NCBI GenBank assembly: GCA_965199975.1
Contig: OZ241340.1
Location: 806,001 to 870,000, forward strand
DNA: 64,000 nt
Source of the DNA: JASLDZ01 sp965199975
GTDB lineage: Bacteria; Pseudomonadota; Alphaproteobacteria; Caulobacterales; Caulobacteraceae
Direction: 5' to 3'
Shown: in pieces, positions 7,843 to 18,469 of the stretch
Layout of the letters: each line of letters opens with the position of its first letter
Position numbering within the stretch: position 1 is the first letter of the stretch
Made by a program: the position numbers and the translations under genes
Notes under the pieces: model-generated
The model's input: only the letters and a program-made list of their open reading frames with translations
Told to the model about the DNA's origin: nothing
Databases searched by the model: none

Positions 7843-8410
7843 GCTTCGCGCCGCGGGGCTGGCTGACGATGTCTGCAACGGGTCGGGAGCGGACACGTCC
7901 TTTCTTTCGCGAACCAGACGGGTGGAAGGTGCCGCCGTGCTCGGTCGCGTCAAGGCACGCTAGGCCTTCGGCTCCGCTCTTCGGCCTTGACCCGGCCTGC
8001 GCGCGACGGCTGGCTGATGGGGTCGGGACGCAGGGCGTCCTTAGAAGATTCGACGGCCTGCCGCGCGTCGAACACTGGGCAGGGGCTTGCCACAGTGAGT
8101 TGCGACGGCTGCGTTCAACAGGCGAGTTCTGCGCCGCTGGAAAGCGAGAGCCGGCGGAGTGGCCGCCGGCGGGGTGCGAGACGCTGCGCCCGAGCCGAAC
8201 GCAGGGAGCTAAGCCACACGACGGCAGGTGCTGCTCATTGTTCGACGCGGCCGGCAGGCCACGTCGAAACCTCCTAGGGACGCTCATCGTCCCGACACCT
8301 CCGGTCAGCCGCCGAGGGCGGGGCGGGTCAAGGGCGAAGAGCGAAGCGTCCCTTGACGCGGCCTGTCGTCGATGGCGCTCAGCCATCCGCCGAGACGCCG
8401 AGAACGCCCT
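7843..8410. other. Non-coding region filled by palindromic repeats
   Basis: No believable gene in 568 bp between two convergent genes. Most of it (about 7930-8385) is one large imperfect inverted repeat, described separately. On the left, AGCGGACACGTCC at 7888-7900 repeats a motif seen at 6849-6861. Confidence 0.55.
7930..8385. repeat. Large imperfect inverted repeat with REP-like hairpins
   Basis: Two arms of about 130 bp (about 7940-8073 and 8240-8375) are recognisably reverse complements, with roughly three quarters of bases matching by eye. Shared blocks include GTCGAAC (8067-8073) against GTTCGAC (8240-8246). Each arm contains its own hairpin: TCAAGGC/GCCTTGA at 7950-7990 and TCAAGGG/CCCTTGA at 8328-8356. 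The centre is a perfect 8-bp hairpin GCCGGCGG/CCGCCGGC at 8150-8170. Downstream of the right hairpin the sequence also resembles the left arm in direct orientation, so the unit may be a repeated REP-type cassette. Confidence 0.7.
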
Positions 8411-8896
8411 TCACACCGTCTCAACCACAAGCACCTCCAGCGCCCCTTCCGCCCGCGCCACCTTATCCCCGACTTCGCGCCCCAACAGCGCCCGCGCCAG
8501 GGGCGATACGTATGAGATCGCGCCCGCCTTGGGGTCGGCCTCGTCCTCGCCGACGATGCGGAAGCTCTGGGTGCGACCGTCGGCTCTCGCGAAGGTGACG
8601 CGGCTGCCGAACTGGGCGTCCGTCCGCGCCGGGTCGGCGGGGGTGAGGCGGGCCGAGCCACGCCGCGCCGACCAGTAGCGCAGGTCGCGGGTTGCGCGGG
8701 CGAGCGCGGTGCGGTCGGCGGCGACACCGCCCGCGGCCTGCGCCGTCGTGTAGGCGGCGCGGGCCGTCGCGAGTTCGGCCTCGATCAGCGCCAGGCCCGA
8801 GGTCGTCACGAGGTTGGGATGCGGCGAGACCGGTAGGTCGGGCAGGTGGGCGGCGGCCGCCTCGTAGTCCTGCTCCTTGGTGAAGGCGACGCTCAT
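8411..8896 (-). CDS. GreA/GreB-family transcription elongation factor
   Basis: A 161-residue Gre-type protein. An N-terminal helical hairpin region (about 30-85) is followed by a C-terminal FKBP-like domain (about 90-160) with FRIVGEDEADPKAGAISY and the closing SPLARALLGREVGDKV typical of Gre factors. These proteins bind the RNA polymerase secondary channel and stimulate transcript cleavage to rescue backtracked complexes. The segment HPNLVTTSGLALIEAEL fits the GreB-like subgroup in proteobacteria. ATG at 8896 is preferred to the longer frame because the extra N-terminal residues are low-complexity. It is probably a paralog of the housekeeping GreA, not GreA itself. Confidence 0.85.
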   Translation of the reverse strand: MSVAFTKEQDYEAAAAHLPDLPVSPHPNLVTTSGLALIEAELATARAAYTTAQAAGGVAADRTALARATRDLRYWSARRGSARLTPADPARTDAQFGSRVTFARADGRTQSFRIVGEDEADPKAGAISYVSPLARALLGREVGDKVARAEGALEVLVVETV

Positions 8897-8918
8897 GCGA
8901 GGGGCAACGCGCGGCGCG

Positions 8919-9680
8919 TCAGTCGGGCTGCGGCTGGGGGCCGCCGACATGCTTGCGCCGCGCCAGCATGTTGAGCGCCTCGACCAGTATGGAGAAGGCC
9001 ATGGCGGCGTAGATGTAGCCCTTGGGCACGTGGAAGCCCGTGCCGTCGGCGATCAGCGTCATGCCGATCATCAGGAGGAAGCCCAGCGCCAGCATCACCA
9101 CGCTGGGATTCCTGCGGATGAAGGCGGCCAGCGGGCCGGAGGCGACCATCATCAGCACGACCGCGACGATCACCGCGGCCATCATGATCGGCAGGTGCAC
9201 CGTCATGCCCACGGCGGTGAGGATGCTGTCGATGGAGAACACCATGTCCAGCACCACGATCTGAAGCACCACCGCGGTGAGCGAGGCGGAGACCTTGCCG
9301 TGGGCGGCCTTGCCTTCGAGGCTCGTCTCGGGCTCATCGCGCATCGACTCGTGGATCTCGCGCGAGGCCTTCCAGATCAGGAACAGCCCGCCGGCGATCA
9401 GGATCATGTCGCGCCAGCTCACCGGGTGGGCGGCCACGGTGAACACCGGCCGCGTCAGGCTGACGATGAAGGCGATGGTCGAAAGCAGCCCGAGCCGCAG
9501 CACCAGCGCCAGGGCGATGCCCAGGGTTCGAATCCGCCCGCGGTTCGCCTCGTCCAGCTTGTTGGTCAGGATCGAGATGAAGACGAGGTTGTCGATCCCC
9601 AGCACCACCTCCATCACGATAAGCGTGACGAGCGCCAGCCAGGCGGCGGGGTCGGCGATGAGGTGGATGATGTCGCCCAT
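8919..9680 (-). CDS. TerC-family integral membrane protein
   Basis: A 253-residue membrane protein with about seven helices. It has the two acidic family motifs VVLGIDNLVFISI (helix 1) and VFSIDSILTAVGM (helix 4), whose Asp residues are thought to handle metal ions (manganese/calcium export role known for some members). The ATG at 9680 gives MGDIIHLI and places the first helix correctly; the extra upstream frame is Pro/Ala-rich and unlike the family. It lies 22 bp upstream of the Gre factor gene on the same strand, so the two may be co-transcribed. No ter operon partners are present. Confidence 0.9.
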   Translation of the reverse strand: MGDIIHLIADPAAWLALVTLIVMEVVLGIDNLVFISILTNKLDEANRGRIRTLGIALALVLRLGLLSTIAFIVSLTRPVFTVAAHPVSWRDMILIAGGLFLIWKASREIHESMRDEPETSLEGKAAHGKVSASLTAVVLQIVVLDMVFSIDSILTAVGMTVHLPIMMAAVIVAVVLMMVASGPLAAFIRRNPSVVMLALGFLLMIGMTLIADGTGFHVPKGYIYAAMAFSILVEALNMLARRKHVGGPQPQPD

Positions 9681-9916
9681 GGGCGGCGGCGGACTCCGGT
9701 GGACCTGGGCCAGCCATACGGAAGCGGACGCCTGCGCGCGAGGGGCTTCGGTTGCGGACGGGCGCGGGGCCATGTTAAGGCCCGCGCGCGCTCGGTGCGG
9801 CCTCGTTTCAGGGCCCGACGTCGTGCGCCAATGACGAATTCCCGCTCCGTCCGCCGGCGTCGATCCTCGTGCAGGGTCCGTCGCGCCGGCCAGGCGCAGT
9901 GCAGTGACAGGTCCCC

Positions 9917-10471
9917 TTGGCCGACGACTCCAAGAACACCGACGTGGGCGAGCGCTACGCGCAGGCGCTGTTCGAACTGGCCGACGCGCAGGCCAAGCTC
10001 CCCGCCGTCGAAGGCGATCTCAAGGGGCTTGAGCAGGCGCGCGCCGAGAACCGGGACTTCGGCCGCCTGCTGACCTCGCCCGCCTATACCGCGGAGGATA
10101 AGGGCCGCGGCCTGACCGCTGTGGCGAAGGCCGCCGGCGTCGATCCGCTCACCGCCAAGTTCCTGGGCGTGATCGCCCACAACGGCCGCGCCTCCGCCCT
10201 GCCGGCGATGGCCAAGGCCTTCGCCGCGCTGGCCGCCAAGAAGCGCGGGGCGGTCGCCGCCGAGGTGACCACCGCCGCCCCGCTCAGCGAGGCCCAGCAG
10301 AAGGGCGTCGCCGCCGCCCTGCGCCAGTCGCTCGGCCGCGATCCCGAGATCACCGTGCGCGTCGATCCGGCGCTGCTCGGCGGCATCAAGGTGCGGGTCG
10401 GCTCGCGCCTCTACGACGCCTCGCTCAAGACCCGCCTCGACCAGCTCGCCTCCGCGCTCGCGCGCGCCTGA
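9917..10471 (+). CDS. atpH: F1F0-ATP synthase subunit delta
   Basis: The 184-residue OSCP/delta subunit of the peripheral stalk, first gene of the F1 operon. The N-terminal helical domain begins ERYAQALFELAD, and the C-terminal domain has the family pattern DPALLGGIKVRVGSRLYDAS. The start is a TTG at 9917, giving MADDSKNTDVGERYA; no ATG precedes the conserved region, and an ACAGG sequence lies just upstream. atpA follows 24 bp later. Confidence 0.96.
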   Translation: MADDSKNTDVGERYAQALFELADAQAKLPAVEGDLKGLEQARAENRDFGRLLTSPAYTAEDKGRGLTAVAKAAGVDPLTAKFLGVIAHNGRASALPAMAKAFAALAAKKRGAVAAEVTTAAPLSEAQQKGVAAALRQSLGRDPEITVRVDPALLGGIKVRVGSRLYDASLKTRLDQLASALARA

Positions 10472-10495
10472 CCCTTCAGACCTAGAGACTTAGCC

Positions 10496-12052
<1,557 letters not shown>

Positions 12053-12081
12053 GCCAAGCCGAACGGGAGAGACCGCCGGCC

Positions 12082-12957
12082 ATGGCCAGCCTCAAGGAGA
12101 TGCGCAATCGGATCGGAAGCGTGAAGTCCACGCAGAAGATCACGAAGGCGATGCAGATGGTGGCGGCGGCCAAGCTGCGCCGCGCGCAGGACACGGCCAC
12201 CGCCGCCAAGCCCTACGCCGCGCGCATGGCGAGCGTGATCGCCAACCTGGCGGCGGGCGTCTCCGGCGACGGGGCGCCCAGGCTCCTGGTCGGCACGGGG
12301 TCCGACAGGCGCCAGCTCATGGTGGTCATGACCGCCGACCGCGGGCTGGCCGGCGCCTTTTCATCCTCGGTGGCGCGTGCGGCGCGCGACCGGATCAACG
12401 CGCTCCTGGCCGAGGGCAAGGACGTGCGGATCATCTGCGTCGGCCGCAAGGGCCGCGATGTGCTGCGCCGCCTGTTCCCCGACCGGATCGTGAAGACCTA
12501 CGACTTCTCCGCGCAGAAGACCTACAGCTTCGCCACCGTGCAGCCGGTGGCCGACCAGATCCTCGAGATGTTCGAGGCGGGCGAGGTCGACGTGGTGACG
12601 CTGTGCAGCTCCGAGTTCCGCTCGGTGATCAGCCAGGCCCCGCGTTTCCGCCAGCTTGTCCCGGCCGAGGTTAAGGCCGCGGAGCGCGAGGCTGGCCCCG
12701 CCGTTGCGTATGAGTACGAGCCCGACGAGGGCGCGATCCTGGCGGAGCTTCTGCCGCGCAACATCGCGGTGCAGCTGTTCGTGGCGCTCCTGGAGAATCA
12801 GGCGGGCTTCTACGCCAGCCAGATGACCGCCATGGACAACGCCACCCGCAATGCGGGCGACTTGATCGGTGCGCTGACCGTCTCCTACAACCGCCAGCGC
12901 CAGGCCCAGATCACCAAGGAGCTGATCGAGATCATCTCCGGCGCCGAGGCGCTGTGA
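12082..12957 (+). CDS. atpG: F1F0-ATP synthase subunit gamma
   Basis: The 291-residue central-stalk subunit. The N-terminal coiled coil starts MASLKEMRNRIGSVKSTQKI and includes TKAMQMVAAAKLRRAQ. The C-terminal helix ends MDNATRNAGDLIGALTVSYN then RQAQITKELIEIISGAEAL, which is the diagnostic gamma signature. The stop codon overlaps the GTG start of an unrelated oxygenase gene (GTGA at 12954-12957), so the usual atpG-atpD adjacency is broken by a translationally coupled insert. Confidence 0.98.
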   Translation: MASLKEMRNRIGSVKSTQKITKAMQMVAAAKLRRAQDTATAAKPYAARMASVIANLAAGVSGDGAPRLLVGTGSDRRQLMVVMTADRGLAGAFSSSVARAARDRINALLAEGKDVRIICVGRKGRDVLRRLFPDRIVKTYDFSAQKTYSFATVQPVADQILEMFEAGEVDVVTLCSSEFRSVISQAPRFRQLVPAEVKAAEREAGPAVAYEYEPDEGAILAELLPRNIAVQLFVALLENQAGFYASQMTAMDNATRNAGDLIGALTVSYNRQRQAQITKELIEIISGAEAL

Positions 12958-13886
12958 CCCGGGCGGCGCGAGCCGCCTGGCCGGACCGCCCTCCGGTCGA
13001 AGACGAGGCGACGCTCGCTACCTACCTCGACCGCGCCGGCGTCGAAGAGGAGACGCGCGCCTTCTGCCGCGCCCTCGCCCGCGACGGGGTGGCGCGCATC
13101 GACCTGGGCGAGGAGGGGCGCGCCCTGGCCGACCGGGTCGCCGCCGAGATGGACCGGAGCTTCGCCCGCTACGGCGGGGTCGGCCGCATCCAGGACGCCT
13201 GGCTGCGCTCGCGCGCCGTGCGCCGGCTGGCGACCCTGCCCAAGGTCAAGCGCCTTCTCGACCTTGCCTACGGGCGCCCCGCTTTCGCCTTCCAGACGCT
13301 GAACTTCCGCCTCGGCACCCAGCAGCACGTCCACTCCGACGCCATCCACTTCCACAGCGTGCCCGAGCGCTTCATGTGCGGCGTGTGGACGGCGCTGGAG
13401 GACATCGCGCCGGGCGCGGGGCCTCTCGCCTACCACCCGGGCAGCCACAAGCTGCCCGTGCTCACCATGCGGGCCGCCGGCGTGAACCATTCGCCGCCGA
13501 CGCCCGATGACTACGGCAAGACCTACGTGCCCGCCCTCGCGGCGCGGCTGGATGCGTCGGTGCTTCCCAGCACGACGGCGGTGCTGAGGAAGGGCGAGGC
13601 GCTGGTGTGGGCCGCCAACCTCGCGCACGGGGGCTCGCCGATCACCGACCCGGGCAGCACCCGCCGGTCGCTGGTGACCCACTACTTCTTCAAGGGCTGC
13701 CTCTACCACACGCCGATGACCTCGGACGTCGAGGACGGCCGCTATGCGGCGCGCCTGCCGCTCAATCTCCAGACCGGTGGCGTGGAGTGGCCGCGCGATT
13801 CCGAGGGGCGCCGCGTGCGCGTATCGGCGGGCTGGCTGATCGAGGCGGCTTGGAAGCTGGCCAGTCGCCGGCCGCACGTCGCGTGA
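12954..13886 (+). CDS. PhyH-type Fe(II)/2-oxoglutarate dioxygenase inserted in the atp operon
   Basis: A 310-residue phytanoyl-CoA dioxygenase family protein. Predicted iron ligands are His127 and Asp129 (QHVHSDAIHFH) and the distal His225 (NLAHGGS); Arg237/238 (STRRSL) could bind 2-oxoglutarate. A conserved core GPLAYHPGSHKLP follows the HxD pair, as in the family. The GTG start overlaps the atpG stop, and the gene is on the same strand as the atp genes, with atpD 78 bp downstream. Codon use looks the same as in the flanking genes. The substrate is unknown; nothing in the sequence links it chemically to ATP synthase. Confidence 0.85.
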   Translation: MTRAARAAWPDRPPVEDEATLATYLDRAGVEEETRAFCRALARDGVARIDLGEEGRALADRVAAEMDRSFARYGGVGRIQDAWLRSRAVRRLATLPKVKRLLDLAYGRPAFAFQTLNFRLGTQQHVHSDAIHFHSVPERFMCGVWTALEDIAPGAGPLAYHPGSHKLPVLTMRAAGVNHSPPTPDDYGKTYVPALAARLDASVLPSTTAVLRKGEALVWAANLAHGGSPITDPGSTRRSLVTHYFFKGCLYHTPMTSDVEDGRYAARLPLNLQTGGVEWPRDSEGRRVRVSAGWLIEAAWKLASRRPHVA

Positions 13887-13964
13887 CGGCTTCGCCGACC
13901 TCCTTCGCCACAGGCGCCATCCACCGCCTTTTCCCCGCCGCGCCAGTCCGCTAGAGACCCCGCC

Positions 13965-15434
<1,470 letters not shown>

Positions 15435-15440
15435 GCCTCC

Positions 15441-16031
15441 GTGATCGGCCTCGGTCTCGCCCTTCTGGGCTTCGCGCAGGCGGCGACGCCTGCGCCGACC
15501 GAACCGGCGAAGGCTCCGACGGCCTATGTCGACGGCTTCTGCCTGCACGTCTCCACCGGGAGCAACGAAGGGCCGGAATACTACCGCCTGCTCGCAGTCA
15601 CTGGCGCCAAGCCGCTGAGCGACTCCGCCGGCGACGAGCTGACGCCGGTGGATGAGCCCATCGCCGGCCAGGTGTTCCGCTTCACCTCGGACGGACCGGA
15701 CTCGCCCTCTGCGGTGATCGACGCTCGCCGCGGTCAGTGCGCGCTGGTGTGGGCAGGATCTGTGGTGCCCGCCTCGGCCCTGGCGGAGATCGCCGACGAC
15801 CGGCCCAGGTCGGGCCCCGACGGCGCGACCGAGCGCTGGCGCAAGGTGAGCGCGGCGATCATCACCCGTCCCCGCCCCCCGCGTTGGTTCATCCAGGTCG
15901 GCGGCCAGGAGAGGCAGGGCGTCTGCGCCGACGCCCTGGCCGACCTGCGGCGGCGTGACAAGCAGGCCATTTCCATGCTGCGCCTCGCCCCCTGCAAGCT
16001 CGACGCGGCGGAGAAGGTCGAGGCGCCGTGA
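15441..16031 (+). CDS. Exported hypothetical protein between atpD and atpC
   Basis: A 196-residue protein that I do not recognise. The first 15-18 residues are hydrophobic and end FAQAATPA, a plausible signal peptide, so the product is probably periplasmic. Four Cys residues remain in the mature part, enough for disulfides. The GTG start lies 6 bp after atpD, and the stop overlaps the next gene (GTGA at 16028-16031), so it should be transcribed with the atp genes. Function unknown. Confidence 0.7.
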   Translation: MIGLGLALLGFAQAATPAPTEPAKAPTAYVDGFCLHVSTGSNEGPEYYRLLAVTGAKPLSDSAGDELTPVDEPIAGQVFRFTSDGPDSPSAVIDARRGQCALVWAGSVVPASALAEIADDRPRSGPDGATERWRKVSAAIITRPRPPRWFIQVGGQERQGVCADALADLRRRDKQAISMLRLAPCKLDAAEKVEAP

Positions 16032-16561
16032 TCGCGGCGGCGGCGCTGGCCGCCGGGCTCGTCGCCACCGCGCCCGCCCGCCACACAGCGCCGATGCTCG
16101 CCGAGCCGCGCGCGTGGAGCCTGCGGGTCACGGGCTGGCTGCGGCAGGGCGCGCAGCTGTGCCTGCAGGCGTCCGGCCCGGCGGCGCTCGCCGCCTTGGG
16201 GCCCCGTTATGGCGCGCGCCCGGCGCCTGCGCCCCGGGTTCGCAGCGCGCGCTTCTCCACGACCTTCCAGGTGCTCGGCCCGCGGGGCGAGGTGACCGTC
16301 AGCGGCTGGGGCGCCCCCGGCGGCTTCCGCTGCACGGTGGAGGCGGCCTCCGGCGAGGCGGGCGCCCTGCAGCGCGAGCTCCCGGGCCTCGTCGCCGGCC
16401 TGGGCTTCGTGCGCATGCCCACCGTTCCGGCGCGCTGGCCCGGCGAGGCGGCATGGCGCGGTCGCGGCGCGACGACGGGGGTCGAGCTGTTCACCGCGGC
16501 GCCCCTGGTCCACGGCGCCCCCTACGGTGCGCTGCTGCAGTTCGCGCGGTCGCCGCGCTGA
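16028..16561 (+). CDS. Exported hypothetical protein between atpD and atpC
   Basis: A 177-residue unrecognised protein. It starts with a short hydrophobic segment (MIAAAALAAGLVATAPA) consistent with a signal peptide, followed by a basic, Ala/Gly/Pro-rich domain with a Trp-containing core. The GTG start overlaps the previous stop, so the two small genes are probably made together. It sits 124 bp before atpC. Function unknown; reading-frame codon bias supports it being real. Confidence 0.65.
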   Translation: MIAAAALAAGLVATAPARHTAPMLAEPRAWSLRVTGWLRQGAQLCLQASGPAALAALGPRYGARPAPAPRVRSARFSTTFQVLGPRGEVTVSGWGAPGGFRCTVEAASGEAGALQRELPGLVAGLGFVRMPTVPARWPGEAAWRGRGATTGVELFTAAPLVHGAPYGALLQFARSPR

Positions 16562-16685
16562 GGCGCGTCGTCAGGCCAGCGCAGGCCGCGGCTCCGCCTT
16601 GCGCCGCGTCGCGTTCCTTGACGGGGGCGGGGCCGAGCGACATACGCGCGTGATCCCGCCGTCCAGAGCTTCTGACTCCACCCGC

Positions 16686-16952
16686 ATGGCCCAGCTGCAT
16701 TTCTCCCTCGTCGCGCCCGAACGCGAGCTTTTCGTGGGCGAGGTGGACCAGGTCGACGCCCCCGGCGTCGAGGGCGACTTCGGCGTCCTGGCCGGGCATG
16801 CGCCCTTCATGACCACGCTGCGCGCGGGCGAGGTGCGGGTCCGCACAGGCGGCGCTATCCGCGTCTTCTCCATCGAGGGCGGCTTCGCCGACGTGACTCC
16901 CGAAGGCTTCACCCTCCTGGCCGAGAGCGCGCAGGAAGCCAGCGTGCAGTGA
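16686..16952 (+). CDS. atpC: F1F0-ATP synthase subunit epsilon (short form)
   Basis: An 88-residue epsilon subunit consisting only of the N-terminal beta-sandwich: LHFSLVAPERELFVGEVDQV, then GDFGVLAGHAPFMTTLRAG. The C-terminal helical domain found in the ~135-residue Escherichia coli subunit, which inhibits ATP hydrolysis, is missing. Short forms of this type occur in other alphaproteobacteria. ATG at 16686 is chosen because the preceding open frame is unlike any epsilon. The stop overlaps the GTG of the next gene. Confidence 0.95.
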   Translation: MAQLHFSLVAPERELFVGEVDQVDAPGVEGDFGVLAGHAPFMTTLRAGEVRVRTGGAIRVFSIEGGFADVTPEGFTLLAESAQEASVQ

Positions 16953-17221
16953 CCCTGCCGCCCCAGGCGGTGCTCGACGCCGGGGGCGTGGTCGGCGTCC
17001 TCCTGGTGCTGCTGGCTTATGCCGGCATCCACTTCGACTGGTTCGACCCCAAGCGCGCGCCGGCGCTCCTGATGAACCTGGCGGGCTCGGTGCTGATCCT
17101 GCTGTCGATGACGCACGCCTTCAACCTGTCCGCCTTTTTGATGGAGGCGGCGTGGGCGGCCATGGCGCTGTTCGGCCTGGTCAGGCGCCTGCTGTCGCGG
17201 GGGCGCCCAGGGGGGCGCTGA
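16949..17221 (+). CDS. Small membrane protein, CBU_0592-like
   Basis: A 90-residue protein with about three hydrophobic helices (near 12-26, 37-55 and 62-78) and the segments GIHFDWFDPKRAPALLMNLAG and AFNLSAFLMEAAWAAMALFG, the pattern of the CBU_0592-type small membrane proteins. Function is unknown. The GTG start overlaps the atpC TGA. Its 3' end overlaps the convergent hydrolase gene by 41 bp. Confidence 0.7.
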   Translation: MTLPPQAVLDAGGVVGVLLVLLAYAGIHFDWFDPKRAPALLMNLAGSVLILLSMTHAFNLSAFLMEAAWAAMALFGLVRRLLSRGRPGGR

Positions 17222-17975
17222 GGCGCTCCAGCCAGGCCGGCACGCCGTCGGCCACGCCATCCGCACCGCTGTCGTCGCCGAGCAGCCAGTGACTGCGGCC
17301 CGCCAGCACCCGGCACGGCGCGTGAAGCCGTCGCGCCGTGGTCTCGGCCACCGAGGGCGGGTTCACCTGGTCGTGCGCGCCGACCATCAACAACGCCGGG
17401 ACGTCCAGCGTGGGCACGGCGGCCCCCAGCGTCGGGTCGAGCCACCAGTTGGTGATCTCGAACACCGCGCGCCCCGATTCCGGGACCATGCGGGCGTACA
17501 GGGCGCGCGCCTCGGGCTCGGGCAGGCGGTCCATGGTGAACTGGCGCACCACATCCCACTCCGGCTCCAGCGCCTGCAGCCACCAGAAGCCGCGTAGGGC
17601 GGTCAGGGCGATGCCGGCGGCCAGCTCCATGCCCGCGCTTTCCGTCTGCCCCCAGGCGGGGGAAGGGGCCAGCAGCACCAGTCCCGCCACGGGCGTGCGC
17701 CCGGCGGCGATCTGCGCCACCAGCCCGCCCATGGAATGCCCAACGATCACGGGCGGCGAAGTCAGGCTCCGCGCGGCCTCGACGACCGCAGCGACATAGT
17801 CGCCGAGGGAGCGCCCGGCCACGCCACGCCCGCCCTGGAGCGGCGCGTGCCCTGGCAGGTCGATGGCGGTGCAGTCCCAGCCCGCGCGCTCCCACGGGCG
17901 ACGCAGGGCGTCCCATGCCCAGCCGCCGCAGAAGGCGCCGTGGACGAGCAGGAGCGGCGGACGCGCGCCGGTCAG
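17181..17975 (-). CDS. Alpha/beta hydrolase
   Basis: A roughly 264-residue alpha/beta hydrolase. Oxyanion-hole motif VHGAFCGGWAW is near the N-terminus; the nucleophile elbow is GHSMGG; the acid is in VGAHDQVNPP and the catalytic His in AGRSHWLLGD. The overall pattern resembles small lipase/esterase-type hydrolases of the MhpC group; substrate unknown. Start is a problem: no ATG, GTG or TTG is available close before the conserved HGAF region, and the best candidate is a CTG at 17975 overlapping the rppH TGA (CTGA). The gene follows rppH on the same strand and overlaps the convergent gene at 17221. Confidence 0.82.
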   Translation of the reverse strand: MTGARPPLLLVHGAFCGGWAWDALRRPWERAGWDCTAIDLPGHAPLQGGRGVAGRSLGDYVAAVVEAARSLTSPPVIVGHSMGGLVAQIAAGRTPVAGLVLLAPSPAWGQTESAGMELAAGIALTALRGFWWLQALEPEWDVVRQFTMDRLPEPEARALYARMVPESGRAVFEITNWWLDPTLGAAVPTLDVPALLMVGAHDQVNPPSVAETTARRLHAPCRVLAGRSHWLLGDDSGADGVADGVPAWLERLSAPLGAPATAGA

Positions 17976-18469
17976 GCGGCTTGCGCCAGGTGGCCGAAGG
18001 CCTCGATCACCCGCGCGTAGGCCTCGCGCTTGAAGGGGGCCACCAACGACAGCGCCTCCCCGATGCCGGCCCAGCGCCAGCGGTCGAACTCGGCGTGGGC
18101 GTCGGCCTCCAGATCGACCTCGGCGTCCTCGCCCTCGAAGCGGAAGGCGAACCAGGCCTGGCTCTGGCCCAGGAAGCCGCGCGCCGCCTTGCCGCCCACC
18201 ATGCCCGCGGGGAAGTCGTAGGAGATCCAGCCGTCCGCCCGACCCAGCAGCGACACCGACGAGACGCCGGTCTCCTCCTTCAGCTCGCGCAGGGCGGCCG
18301 CCTCCAGCGCTTCGCCGGCGTCGACGCCGCCCTGGGGGAACTGCCAGTTGCGCGGGCCGCGCTGGCCGACGCGGCGGCCAAGCCATACGCACCCGTCGCG
18401 GTTGAAGAGGACGATGCCGACGTTGGGGCGGTAGCGGGCGCGCGGTTGCGGCGTGACGTCCAGGCTCAT
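17972..18469 (-). CDS. rppH: RNA pyrophosphohydrolase (Nudix)
   Basis: A 165-residue Nudix hydrolase that removes pyrophosphate from 5'-triphosphorylated RNA, starting 5'-end-dependent decay. The Nudix box spans residues 47-69 (GGVDAGE...RELKEETGV, all consensus residues present). The preceding YRPNVGIVLFNRDG and RGPRNWQFPQGG are diagnostic of RppH rather than other Nudix enzymes. ATG at 18469 overlaps the stop of the YibQ-like gene (ATGA). RppH following ctpA and a YibQ-type gene is a common alphaproteobacterial order. Confidence 0.94.
   Translation of the reverse strand: MSLDVTPQPRARYRPNVGIVLFNRDGCVWLGRRVGQRGPRNWQFPQGGVDAGEALEAAALRELKEETGVSSVSLLGRADGWISYDFPAGMVGGKAARGFLGQSQAWFAFRFEGEDAEVDLEADAHAEFDRWRWAGIGEALSLVAPFKREAYARVIEAFGHLAQAA

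Noticed and set aside
8150..8170. Simple intrinsic terminator for the TMEM175-type gene
   Set aside because: The hairpin is perfect but lacks a T-run, is about 310 bp downstream of the stop, and is the centre of a much larger inverted repeat.
9523..9541. GGTTCGAATCC, resembling a tRNA T-loop
   Set aside because: It lies inside the terC coding sequence, the flanking bases do not form a 5-bp T-stem, and no acceptor or anticodon arm can be built around it.
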